Assembly (NCBI GenBank): GCA_958427895.1
Contig: CAUADW010000030.1
Coordinates: 1-19,826, forward strand
Length of the DNA stretch: 19,826 nt
Direction: 5' to 3'
Source: an uncultured Collinsella sp.
GTDB lineage: Bacteria > Actinomycetota > Coriobacteriia > Coriobacteriales > Coriobacteriaceae
The position numbers and the translations under genes are program-made. This document shows, in pieces, positions 1-7,583 of the stretch. How positions within the stretch are numbered: the stretch's first letter is position 1; the number at the start of each line of letters is the position of its first letter. The notes under the pieces are model-generated. The model made no database searches and had not been told where the DNA came from. It saw only the letters and a list, made by a program, of their open reading frames with translations.

Positions 1-6
1 CAACAT

Positions 7-82
7 GCCTCCGTAGCTCAGGGGATAGAGCACCGCTCTCCTAAAGCGGGTGTCGACGGTTCGAATCCGCCCGGGGGCACCA
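7..82 (+). tRNA. tRNA-Arg (anticodon CCT)
   Basis: A full cloverleaf can be drawn by hand, with CCA encoded at 80–82. The 7-bp acceptor stem pairs 7–13 with 72–78 and contains one T·G pair. The D arm starts GCTC and closes with GAGC. The anticodon stem is 33–37/45–49, and the 7-base loop 38–44 reads CTCCTAA, giving anticodon CCT at 40–42, which reads AGG arginine codons. The T loop 60–66 is the standard TTCGAAT. The T stem 55–59/67–71 has one mismatch, A56 against C70. That is unusual, and the adjacent duplication of the 3' half may be related to it. Transcription runs toward the minus-strand operon that ends at 384. Confidence 0.95.
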
Positions 83-134
83 GAGGAATATCGAGCCCGG
101 TACCGCTACGGTGCCGGGCTCTTCTGGTCTAAGG
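60..134 (+). repeat. 75-bp direct repeat, copy A (tRNA 3' end plus terminator)
   Basis: Positions 60–134 are identical base for base to 192–266, at an offset of 132 bp. This copy begins exactly at the T loop of the intact tRNA-Arg and runs through its terminator. The match starts at a tRNA T loop, as tRNA-targeted integration sites often do, but no integrase gene is present in the window. Confidence 0.95.
93..130 (+). terminator. Intrinsic terminator of tRNA-Arg
   Basis: A 12-bp stem (93–104 with 110–121, one T·G pair) closes a 5-base loop. It is followed by the T-rich stretch TTCTGGTCT, eleven bases after the tRNA CCA. This is a normal position for a tRNA terminator. Confidence 0.8.
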
Positions 135-137
135 GCA

Positions 138-160
138 GGATTCGAGCCGTCGACACCCGC
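138..160 (-). repeat. Inverted partial copy of the tRNA-Arg anticodon/T arm
   Basis: The reverse complement of tRNA positions 46–68 reappears here with 22 of 23 bases matching; the single difference is at 146. It lies between the two copies of the direct repeat. It is followed by a run of ten Gs at 178–187. As RNA it could pair with the T-arm half of the tRNA transcript, though no function is implied by that alone. Confidence 0.85.
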
Positions 161-191
161 GTCACCAATTTCCCCGCGGGGGGGGGGAGTT

Positions 192-214
192 TTCGAATCC
201 GCCCGGGGGCACCA
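192..214 (+). pseudogene. tRNA-Arg 3' remnant
   Basis: Only the T loop, the 3' T strand, the 3' acceptor strand and CCA are present. The D arm and anticodon arm are missing; the bases before it (161–191) are unrelated, G-rich sequence. It cannot fold as a tRNA. It could be a scar of tandem duplication with deletion, or an attachment-site half left by an excised element. Confidence 0.75.
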
Positions 215-224
215 GAGGAATATC

Positions 225-262
225 GAGCCCGGTACCGCTACGGTGCCGGGCTCTTCTGGTCT
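225..262 (+). terminator. Second copy of the tRNA-Arg terminator
   Basis: This is an exact copy of the hairpin at 93–130, with stem 225–236/242–253, carried by the direct repeat. It gives a second, tandem stop to transcription leaving the tRNA. Confidence 0.65.
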
Positions 263-290
263 AAGGCATGCCGTAGTGTTCGCTGCTTCA

Positions 291-331
291 GATAAAGAAA
301 GCGCCCGCTTGCTGGGGGAGCAAGCGGGCGC
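291..331 (-). terminator. Intrinsic terminator of the pknB operon
   Basis: Perfect 13-bp stem 301–313/319–331 with a 5-base loop. Read on the minus strand it is followed by TTTCTTTATC (300 down to 291), a typical U-rich tail. It lies about 55 bases past the pknB stop codon and faces the convergent tRNA unit. Confidence 0.88.
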
Positions 332-383
332 CTGTGAGCGAATATGTTTGCGGCGAGAGCCGTGATGAACGATGGGGTGGCAA

Positions 384-2345
384 CTAGTTGGTCGTACCGG
401 AATCGTCACCCGTGCCCGAGCCAGAGCCCGAACCAGAGCCCGAAAGTGCGACTGTTAGCGTGATCGTGCTGTCGGTGGACTGCTTGCCGGTGGGGGAGAC
501 GCCCGTAACGGTGGCATCCTCGTTACCGCTCACGGGATTGCCGTTCTGGTCACAGAAGCCGATGTTATAGAAGCCGGCGTTGTTGAGCGCGGTAACGGCG
601 GCGGAAATGCTCTTGCCGTACAGGTTGCCCGGGACGGTGGCCTTGCCGGACTTCTTGGCGATGACGACGGTAATCGTGGCGCCGGGCTTCTGCTTGCCGC
701 TGGGGTTCCAGCTGATCACGGTGCCCTCGGTAACCGAGTCGTTCTCCTGGTAGCTCACGTCGACGCCAAAGCCTGCCATATCGAGGGCGTTGCGCGCCTG
801 GGCCTCGGTCATGTCGGTCAGGTCGGGGACGGACGTGGTATCCGGGCCGCTCGAGACCTTGTACGAGATGGTCGTGCCCTTCGCGACTTCCTTACCGGCT
901 TCGGTGCCCTGCTCAAAGACCTGGCCCTCATCGGCCTCGTTGGCCTCCTCGGAGGCGTTGCCCTTCAGGCCAACGCTTGCCAGTGCGGCTTCTGCTTGGT
1001 CCTTGGTCAGGCCGACAAGTTTGGGAACCTCAACCTTTTCGGAGGGCTTGGGGCCCTTGGAGATTACCAGGTTCACCTTGGTGCCCTTGGTCTTCTTGGT
1101 GTTGCCGTTGGGCGTCTGCTCGGCGACCTTGCCCTCGTCGACATCGTCGTTGTAGCTTTGGTCGATGGTGCCGACCTCGAGGCCGGCTTCCTTGATCAGC
1201 TCGACGGCAGTCTGCTGGTCCTTGCCCAGCACATCGGGCACGGTGACCTGCTCGCCGCCAAAGAGTCCTGTGGCAAAGGCCACCACGATGCCGATGACGG
1301 CAACCGCTGCCACCACGGCGGCGATGATCTTGTTCTTGTTGGATTTGGGCTTTTCGACCTCGTAGGAGCCGGTGGAGCCCGAAACCGAGCTACGGGTGGT
1401 ATTCTGGCCGCTCACGCCCGAGACGGGGCGCACCATGGCGCGCGTCTGATCGGAAAGCTCGCGAGTCTTGGTGGCGCCCAGCTCACCGGGGGCACCGATG
1501 ATGCGCGTGGGCTCCGAGACGTTGACGGCACGGCCCGACAGGTAGCTGTTGAGCACCTGACGCAGCTCGTCGGCGGTCTGGAAGCGGTTTGCCGGGTCTT
1601 TCTCCATGCACTTGAGGATGATGCGCTCAAGGTCGGCGTCGACACCGGAGTTGATCTGGCTCGGCGGAATAGGCAGCTCGTTGACCTGCTTGAGTGCGAC
1701 CGAGATGGCGTCGTCACCGTCAAAGGGAACGCGGCCGGTGGCGCACTCGTACATCACGACGCCCAGCGAGTAGATATCCGAGGTGGGGCCGAGGTCCTGA
1801 CCGCGGGTCTGCTCGGGGCTGACGTAGTGGGCGGTTCCCAGCACGTTGTTGTCTTGCGTGAGGTGGCTGTTCTTGGCGCGCGCGATGCCAAAGTCCATCA
1901 CCTTGATGTTGCCGTCGGGCAGCACCATGATGTTCTGCGGCTTAATGTCGCGGTGGATGATCTCGTGCTTGTGGGCGACCGAAAGCGCGGAGCTGATCTG
2001 CGAGCCGATCTGGGCGACCTTCTTGGGGTCGAGGGCGCCGTGGCTCTTGATGCCGCTCTTAAGGTCGGTGCCGCGCAGGTACTCCATGACGATGTAATAG
2101 GTGTCGCCGTCCTTGCCCCAATCGTAGACGCCCACGATATAGGGGGAGGAGAGACCGGCTGCTGCCTGGGCCTCCTGCTTAAAGCGTGCGGCGAAGGTTG
2201 CGTCGCCGGCATACTGCGGCAGCATGATCTTGACGGCGACCGTGCGGTCGAGGACCTGGTCCTGTGCACGGTAGACGGTCGCCATGCCGCCCGTTCCCAC
2301 CTTATCCTTGAGGAGGTATCTTCCCCCGAGGACCCTCTGTTCCAT
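384..2345 (-). CDS. pknB: PASTA-domain Ser/Thr protein kinase PknB
   Basis: 653-residue transmembrane kinase that in this family senses muropeptides or lipid II and phosphorylates cell-wall and division proteins. The kinase domain (about 8–270) has glycine loop GTGGMA (17–22), Lys39, HRD (131–133) with Asn138, DFG (151–153) and SPE (176–178), so all catalytic residues are present. A juxtamembrane linker of about 70 residues leads to a membrane helix near 339–361. Four extracellular PASTA repeats follow, near 364–430, 434–500, 503–565 and 568–634; the last diverges most. The protein ends in a Ser-Gly tail. The start chosen is ATG at 2345, preceded by AGGAG at good spacing; an in-frame ATG at 2360 lies upstream of that site and is less likely. 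It is the last gene of the operon, 132 bp after the SEDS–PBP gene, and a strong terminator follows. Confidence 0.95.
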   Translation of the reverse strand: MEQRVLGGRYLLKDKVGTGGMATVYRAQDQVLDRTVAVKIMLPQYAGDATFAARFKQEAQAAAGLSSPYIVGVYDWGKDGDTYYIVMEYLRGTDLKSGIKSHGALDPKKVAQIGSQISSALSVAHKHEIIHRDIKPQNIMVLPDGNIKVMDFGIARAKNSHLTQDNNVLGTAHYVSPEQTRGQDLGPTSDIYSLGVVMYECATGRVPFDGDDAISVALKQVNELPIPPSQINSGVDADLERIILKCMEKDPANRFQTADELRQVLNSYLSGRAVNVSEPTRIIGAPGELGATKTRELSDQTRAMVRPVSGVSGQNTTRSSVSGSTGSYEVEKPKSNKNKIIAAVVAAVAVIGIVVAFATGLFGGEQVTVPDVLGKDQQTAVELIKEAGLEVGTIDQSYNDDVDEGKVAEQTPNGNTKKTKGTKVNLVISKGPKPSEKVEVPKLVGLTKDQAEAALASVGLKGNASEEANEADEGQVFEQGTEAGKEVAKGTTISYKVSSGPDTTSVPDLTDMTEAQARNALDMAGFGVDVSYQENDSVTEGTVISWNPSGKQKPGATITVVIAKKSGKATVPGNLYGKSISAAVTALNNAGFYNIGFCDQNGNPVSGNEDATVTGVSPTGKQSTDSTITLTVALSGSGSGSGSGTGDDSGTTN

Positions 2346-2477
2346 TCCTGCTCCTAACATAACTATTCGCTCAACGATGTGTGTAGTACCTACGATGTGG
2401 CCGCTGGGGCCGTGTGGCGCGTTGCCGCTAACTCTTCGGCCGCGGCGCGCCTCGGGTGTCCGATTCGATCATGGGCA

Positions 2478-5348
2478 TCACGCTCCCTGTGCGGCAAGCG
2501 CCGCGGTCAGGACGATACCGGCGATCTTGGCGGCCTTGACGTCATGCTTGTCGAAATCCTCCAAGGCCACCGAGATGGCGACCGTGGGTGAATCGTAAGG
2601 TGCAAAGCCAACGAACATAGAGTTGACGTTGGTGCCGCCGGTCTCGGCCGAGCCGGTCTTGCCGGCGACCTTGACGCCGGGGATCTGGGCATCGGTGCCG
2701 GTGCCGGACTGGACGACGGCAAGCATGGCCTGCTTGACCTGGTCGGCCGTGGCGGAGCTGACGGCCTGCCCCAGCGAGCGGGACTGCGTGGTCTTGACCA
2801 CGGTTCCGTCCGGGGCAAGTACCTGGGCTACAAAGTACGGGTCCATGACCACGCCACTGTTGGCGATGGCGGCGGCAATCACGGCGTTTTGCATGACGGT
2901 GGTCTGCGGGCCGGGCGTGTGGTCCATGCCGACAGGCTGGCCGGCGCCGGCCCAGGCGGTCTCCCACTCGGTCATGAGCGACGGGTCGGCCATGACCGAG
3001 GCCGCGGAGGTCAGGTCTTGGCCGAGCTTTTGGCCGTAGCCAAAGGCGTTGGCAAACTGTACGAGCGTGTTTGCGCCAACTTCGTTTGCCACCTGGCCAA
3101 AGACGACGTTGGAGGACACGGCAAAGGCCTGCTGCAGGCTGATGGTGCCGTAGCTCTCGTTGGCATAGTTGGTGACCGGTGCGTTGCCGATGTCCATGGA
3201 GCCGGGCGCCTGGTAGGTGCTGGTAAGGCTGGCGGTACCGGTCTCGAGTGCCGCGGAAAGCGTAACGACCTTAAACGTTGAGCCCGGCGTGTACAGCGCG
3301 TCCATGGCGCGATTGTACATGGAGCCGTCCTCGCCGCCGCCCGTCTGCAGCAGGGCATCGATGTTGGTGTTGTCGTAGGTGGGCGAGCTGGCACATGCGA
3401 GCACCGCGCCGGTACGCGGGTCGATGACCACTACAGCGCCCTTAAAGCCCTTGAGTGCCTGCTCGGCCGCCGTCTGGATACGCGAGTCGATGGTGAGCTT
3501 GGCGGTGTTGCCCGGCTGGGTCTGGCCCGCGAGCGACGCGATGGCGTTGTTCCAGCTAGAGTAGTCCTTAGAACCGGTGAGCGTGTCGTTCATGACGCTC
3601 TCGATGGCGGTGGTGCCATACTGCTGGCTCACGTAGCCAACCACGTGCGCTGCCAGGTTACCGTTGGGGTAGGAGCGTACGTAGGTGCCGTCCTCCTGCT
3701 GCAGCGACTCGGCCAGCGTCACGCCGTCGGACGTGATGATGGAGCCGCGCTGGATGTACTTGGAGCGGGCGATGGTGTGGTTGTTGGTCGGCATGTCCTG
3801 ATAGTCCTTGGCCTTGATGACCTGGACATAGGTGAGGTTGCCGATAAGGATGGCGAACAGCGCCGTAAAGGCGAGCACCGCGCGGGTTAGACGGTTGGCG
3901 AGCGCAACGCGGCCGAGCACACCGGATTCAGGCGTGTCGAGCAGGCGACGTCGCATGCGCGAGCCGACGGAATGGCTGCCGCTGCCGTAGGAAGACGAGG
4001 TGGCAAAGCGCGTGCCCGTCGGGGCGGCGGCAGATGCGACCTGATCATCGGTGATGGCGGCCATGGTGCCGGTGCCGGTAAGCTCGGCCTCGCGTCCGGT
4101 AGCCTCGTCACCGGCGCGCAGCAGGAGCGCGACGATGATAAAGCTCGCCAGCAGCGAGGAGCCGCCCTGGCTCATAAAGGGCAGGGTGACGCCGGTCAGC
4201 GGGATCAGGCGGGTAACGCCGCCAACGATCAAGAAGGCCTGGAAGCTGATGGCTGCCGTAAGACCGGTGGCGCTAAAGGCGGCAAGGTCGGACTTTGCAC
4301 GGGCAGCTGTGGTCAGGCCACGCACGGCAAAGAGCATAAACAGGATGAGCACGGCGCCGCCGCCCAAAAGGCCCATCTCCTCGCCGATAGCCGAGAAGAT
4401 AAAGTCGGACTCGACGACAGGGATGTTGTTGGCCATGCCGTTGCCGATGCCAACACCGACCAGACCGCCATCGGCAAGCGAGAAGAGCGACTGGACGATC
4501 TGGTAGCCCTGACCCTGGGCGTCCTTAAACGGATCGACCCAAACCTGGAAACGCACCTGAACGTGCGACAGGAACTTGTAGGCGCCCACGGCTCCAACGG
4601 CTAAGAGCGCAAGGCCGATAACGACATACGAAAAGCGCCCCGTGGCAACGTAGAGCATCAGCAAGAAGATGGTGTAGAACAGCACGGCCGAACCCAGGTC
4701 GCGTTCGAAGACGACGACGAGCAGGCACACACCCCACACGGCAAACAACGGCAGTAGCAGTCGCAGGCGAGGGATCTTAAAGCCCAAGATCTTGCGGTTG
4801 GAGATGGAGAGCAGCTCGCGGTTCTCGGCCAGGTACCCGGCCAGGAACAGCACGATAAAGACCTTGGCGAACTCGCCGGGCTGGATGGTAAAGCCCGCGA
4901 TGCGAATCCACAGCTTGGAGCCCGAGATCGTGGTGCCGATAAAGATAGGCAGCATCAGCAGAATGATGCCGATGATGCCAAAGGTGTACTTGTAGCGCAT
5001 GACCACGTCGAGGTTCTTAACCAACGCGAGCGTTCCCACCATCAGGGCCACCGAGACAAACAGGATGATGAGCTGTGAGATGGCGAGAGCGGGGGCGAGA
5101 CGCGTCACAAACGTGATGCCGATGCCCGAAAGTATAAATACGATGGGCAGGATGGCGGGGTCGGCACCGGGCGCCAAGATGCGCACGGCAATGTGGGCCG
5201 CGGCAAAGGCGGCAAAGAGGCCGATCGGTACGGCGAGCGTCTCAAAGGAGATGGCAGCGCCCGCGGTGAGGACGTACATCGCATACAGCAGGATGACGGG
5301 GAACGCCGAGGCGATGAGCAAGAGCAGCTCGGTGTTGCGGCGACTCAT
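2478..5348 (-). CDS. SEDS (FtsW/RodA) – class B PBP fusion protein
   Basis: 956-residue protein joining both enzymes of peptidoglycan synthesis. The N-terminal part (about 1–412) is a polytopic SEDS glycosyltransferase with the conserved segments WIRIAGFTIQPGEFAK (147–162) and ERDLG (215–219, putative catalytic Asp217). A cytoplasmic linker (about 413–487) leads to one more membrane helix (about 488–510). A class B penicillin-binding protein follows: pedestal start RGSII (534–538), then transpeptidase motifs STFK (690–693, nucleophile Ser690), SSN (745–747) and KTG (897–899). In mycobacteria rodA and pbpA are separate neighbours at this operon position. The start is ATG at 5348, eight bases after AGGGAG; a GTG at 5357 would overlap that ribosome site. 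There is no stop or frameshift between the halves, so the fusion is a single continuous frame. The SEDS half could be called RodA or FtsW; context favours RodA. Confidence 0.93.
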   Translation of the reverse strand: MSRRNTELLLLIASAFPVILLYAMYVLTAGAAISFETLAVPIGLFAAFAAAHIAVRILAPGADPAILPIVFILSGIGITFVTRLAPALAISQLIILFVSVALMVGTLALVKNLDVVMRYKYTFGIIGIILLMLPIFIGTTISGSKLWIRIAGFTIQPGEFAKVFIVLFLAGYLAENRELLSISNRKILGFKIPRLRLLLPLFAVWGVCLLVVVFERDLGSAVLFYTIFLLMLYVATGRFSYVVIGLALLAVGAVGAYKFLSHVQVRFQVWVDPFKDAQGQGYQIVQSLFSLADGGLVGVGIGNGMANNIPVVESDFIFSAIGEEMGLLGGGAVLILFMLFAVRGLTTAARAKSDLAAFSATGLTAAISFQAFLIVGGVTRLIPLTGVTLPFMSQGGSSLLASFIIVALLLRAGDEATGREAELTGTGTMAAITDDQVASAAAPTGTRFATSSSYGSGSHSVGSRMRRRLLDTPESGVLGRVALANRLTRAVLAFTALFAILIGNLTYVQVIKAKDYQDMPTNNHTIARSKYIQRGSIITSDGVTLAESLQQEDGTYVRSYPNGNLAAHVVGYVSQQYGTTAIESVMNDTLTGSKDYSSWNNAIASLAGQTQPGNTAKLTIDSRIQTAAEQALKGFKGAVVVIDPRTGAVLACASSPTYDNTNIDALLQTGGGEDGSMYNRAMDALYTPGSTFKVVTLSAALETGTASLTSTYQAPGSMDIGNAPVTNYANESYGTISLQQAFAVSSNVVFGQVANEVGANTLVQFANAFGYGQKLGQDLTSAASVMADPSLMTEWETAWAGAGQPVGMDHTPGPQTTVMQNAVIAAAIANSGVVMDPYFVAQVLAPDGTVVKTTQSRSLGQAVSSATADQVKQAMLAVVQSGTGTDAQIPGVKVAGKTGSAETGGTNVNSMFVGFAPYDSPTVAISVALEDFDKHDVKAAKIAGIVLTAALAAQGA

Positions 5349-5364
5349 AAGCGGCACTCCCTTT

Positions 5365-7164
5365 CTAATTCTTATCGGAGGCTTCGGCCTCGGCGGACTG
5401 TTCGGCGGTTTTCTCGGAATCTGATTCGGAGGTCGATCCCTGATTGGTGTTGTCGCGAATCGTTTGCGCGTCGATCACCTGGCGGGTCTGCTCCTCGTCG
5501 ATCTGGTGGCGGTACTTGGATATCGTGTCCTGCGCATCGTCGACACTTGTTTGCGGAATGCCCGCCTTGAGGCGGTTTTGCGTGTCTTCGGGCAGGTCGG
5601 ACAGCTTGATGCTGGTTTCGCTTTCGAGCCAGTGGAGCTTGAGTCCGAGTGGCTTGCCGGGCAGGCCGCGCCAGACGGCGACATTGCCCTGGTAGGTACC
5701 CAGGTAGTACGAGCCGGTGACACCCGTGTAGGCCCAGATGCCAGCTGCCAGCACAAAGACGAGGGCCAGGATGGCGGCGATAGTAACGTTGCGGCGACGC
5801 ACGCGTTGCGCCTCGCGCATGACGCCATCGTCAACCAGGTCAACGACTACTACGGTCACGTTGTCGTGGCCGCCGGCGGCAAGCGCCGCGTCCACTAGGT
5901 TGTCGACGCAGATTTGCGCGGTTGAGGACTGCGTGGCGATGTTCTCGATATCGCTATCGGGAATCATGCTCGAGAGGCCGTCGGAGCACAGGATCAGGCG
6001 GTCGCCTTCCTCGATATGCAGAGTGAAGTGGTCGGCATACATGGCGGGGTCCGAGCCCAGTGCGCGGGTGATGACTGAACGGTTGGGGTGGACGCGAGCC
6101 TCGTCTGCCGTGATCTCGCCGGCGTCCACGAGTTCTTCCACATAGGAGTGGTCGCGGGTCACGCGGATGAGCGTGCCCTCGTGGAGCAGGTAGGCGCGCG
6201 AGTCGCCCACGTGGGCGATGGCGAGCGTGTCGTTTTCGATATAGGCGCAAGTGGCTGTGCAGCCCATGCCGGGCTTGCCCAGGCCATTCAAGGCGGCCTC
6301 GATTACGGCGGCGTTAGCAGCCTCGACGGCTGCCGCCAGGCGTGCGGCGTCGGCAGACTGAGGAGCTGTCTTGGCGATGGTCTCGACAGCGATAGAAGAG
6401 GCTACCTCGCCGGCGGCGTGACCGCCCATGCCGTCGCATACGCAAAAGAGCGGCGACTGCACCAGGTAGGAATCCTCATTGTGCGGGCGCACGCAGCCAA
6501 CGTCAGAGCGGGCGCCCCACATGAGTTGCGTGGTGGTGCCGGCATCATAGGTCGAGTCGGTCTCGATGCGTTCCTCGGTCAGGGGCTCAAAGCTCATGGT
6601 CGACCCGGGGTCTTTGAGCTTGGCCTCAACGGCGGCAACGTCGATCTCGGCTGTGTCACCGGGAGAGACGGTGTCGGTCTCGGCGTTTGATTCGGAATTG
6701 TCGGTGTCCGGGGAGTCGGGCTCCTCGGACACGCGGGCGGTCGACTCGTCGTCTTGCGGGCTGACGTCTATAGGCTCGGGCGCCGGCGTAGACGCGGGCG
6801 CAACCTCGGATGCCGGGGCTATGGGAAACGCCGGCGCGGCGGGCTCGGGTGCCGCAAACACCGCAGTGCTCTCGTTGATTGCCGCGGCGACGGGCTCTGC
6901 AAAGTGAGCCGGCGCCGGGGTTGCTTCGGGCGCTGTGGGCTGTTCCGCAGCATGTGCGCCGATGGGCGCCGCTACGGCATCCTCTTCGTCCTCGTTATCG
7001 GCTAGATCCGAAATATCATGCGTTACATGCGAAAGAGGCAGGGAGAACACGGTGTCCTCGGGCTCCACGGGTGCGGAGCCCGCCGGAGCGGCGTGGGCCG
7101 GCGCAGCTGTGGCGGCGGCCGGTGCCTCGGTCATAGTTGCGGACTTGTTCTCCTCGTCGATCAT
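5365..7164 (-). CDS. pstP: PP2C-family Ser/Thr phosphatase PstP with long N-terminal extension
   Basis: 599-residue membrane-anchored phosphatase expected to reverse the phosphorylation made by PknB-type kinases, using two or three metal ions. The PP2C domain (about 215–445) carries RPHNED (226–231), DGMGGH (244–249), HVGDSR (318–323), CSDGLS (393–398) and GGHDNVT (431–437), so the metal-binding aspartates are intact. One membrane helix (about 460–480) is followed by an extracytoplasmic tail of about 120 residues, as in mycobacterial PstP. The first 210 residues are odd: low-complexity, Ala/Pro- and acid-rich, with many Ser/Thr, and absent from the usual PstP, which starts almost at the catalytic domain. 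The ATG start overlaps the fhaB stop by four bases and has AAGGTGA upstream. Confidence 0.93.
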   Translation of the reverse strand: MIDEENKSATMTEAPAAATAAPAHAAPAGSAPVEPEDTVFSLPLSHVTHDISDLADNEDEEDAVAAPIGAHAAEQPTAPEATPAPAHFAEPVAAAINESTAVFAAPEPAAPAFPIAPASEVAPASTPAPEPIDVSPQDDESTARVSEEPDSPDTDNSESNAETDTVSPGDTAEIDVAAVEAKLKDPGSTMSFEPLTEERIETDSTYDAGTTTQLMWGARSDVGCVRPHNEDSYLVQSPLFCVCDGMGGHAAGEVASSIAVETIAKTAPQSADAARLAAAVEAANAAVIEAALNGLGKPGMGCTATCAYIENDTLAIAHVGDSRAYLLHEGTLIRVTRDHSYVEELVDAGEITADEARVHPNRSVITRALGSDPAMYADHFTLHIEEGDRLILCSDGLSSMIPDSDIENIATQSSTAQICVDNLVDAALAAGGHDNVTVVVVDLVDDGVMREAQRVRRRNVTIAAILALVFVLAAGIWAYTGVTGSYYLGTYQGNVAVWRGLPGKPLGLKLHWLESETSIKLSDLPEDTQNRLKAGIPQTSVDDAQDTISKYRHQIDEEQTRQVIDAQTIRDNTNQGSTSESDSEKTAEQSAEAEASDKN

Positions 7165-7577
7165 CGACGGTTCACCTTCATGACCACATCGCCAATCTGG
7201 ACTTCGTCGCCCTCGCGCAGCGTTGCGGGCTCCACGAGCTGGCGGCCGTTGACGAGCGTGCCGTTAAGCGAGTTGAGGTCCTCGATGATGAGCGCCGGGC
7301 CCTGTAGCGAAAAGCGCGCATGCGAGGCCGAGACGAACGGTTCGTTGATGCAGATGTCCGAAGACGGCGAGCGACCGACGATGACGGGGCCGAGCATGTC
7401 TACGTGGATGCCGCGGATACCGCGCGGACCCTTGTCCACATCGATCGTCCAGATAGCCGAGTCGCGGCGCTGTCCACGCACAAGTCCCACGCCGGTCTTC
7501 ATGACGGCGAACAGAAAGATATAGAGCAGGGCGACCAGGACGATGCGGCCTGCAAAAAGGACGATATCGATGTTCAT
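7161..7577 (-). CDS. fhaB: FhaB-like membrane-anchored FHA protein
   Basis: 138-residue protein with one N-terminal membrane helix (about 5–27) and a cytoplasmic FHA domain (about 66–135) that should bind phosphothreonine peptides. FHA signatures seen are VGRSPSSDI (67–75), SASH (83–86) and NSLNGT (102–107). In actinobacteria FhaB (FipA) sits at this operon position and is a kinase substrate acting in division and wall growth. The ribosome site AGGGGA overlaps the stop of the preceding FhaA-like gene, and the gene's own stop overlaps the pstP start (ATGA). Expression of the three proteins is therefore probably coupled. Confidence 0.92.
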   Translation of the reverse strand: MNIDIVLFAGRIVLVALLYIFLFAVMKTGVGLVRGQRRDSAIWTIDVDKGPRGIRGIHVDMLGPVIVGRSPSSDICINEPFVSASHARFSLQGPALIIEDLNSLNGTLVNGRQLVEPATLREGDEVQIGDVVMKVNRR

Positions 7578-7583
7578 AAGCGA

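Larger units (their letters stand above)
192..266 (+). repeat. 75-bp direct repeat, copy B
   Basis: This is the second exact copy of 60–134. It carries the last 23 bases of tRNA-Arg and its terminator, but nothing upstream of it forms the 5' half of a tRNA. Confidence 0.95.

Noticed and set aside
60..266. Calling the repeats attL/attR of an integrated element
   Set aside because: Only 57 bp lie between the copies and there is no integrase or cargo in the window; kept as a scar hypothesis only.
41..409. Possible small proteins encoded across the tRNA and its repeat
   Set aside because: The peptides contain WCPRADSNRRHP-type strings known as spurious translations of tRNA-flanking DNA, and they overlap the tRNA and terminators.
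996..2357. Long + strand open frame of about 450 codons opposite pknB
   Set aside because: It mirrors pknB codon by codon in a GC-rich gene, has low-complexity Gly/Asp/Val/His/Leu composition and no ribosome site.
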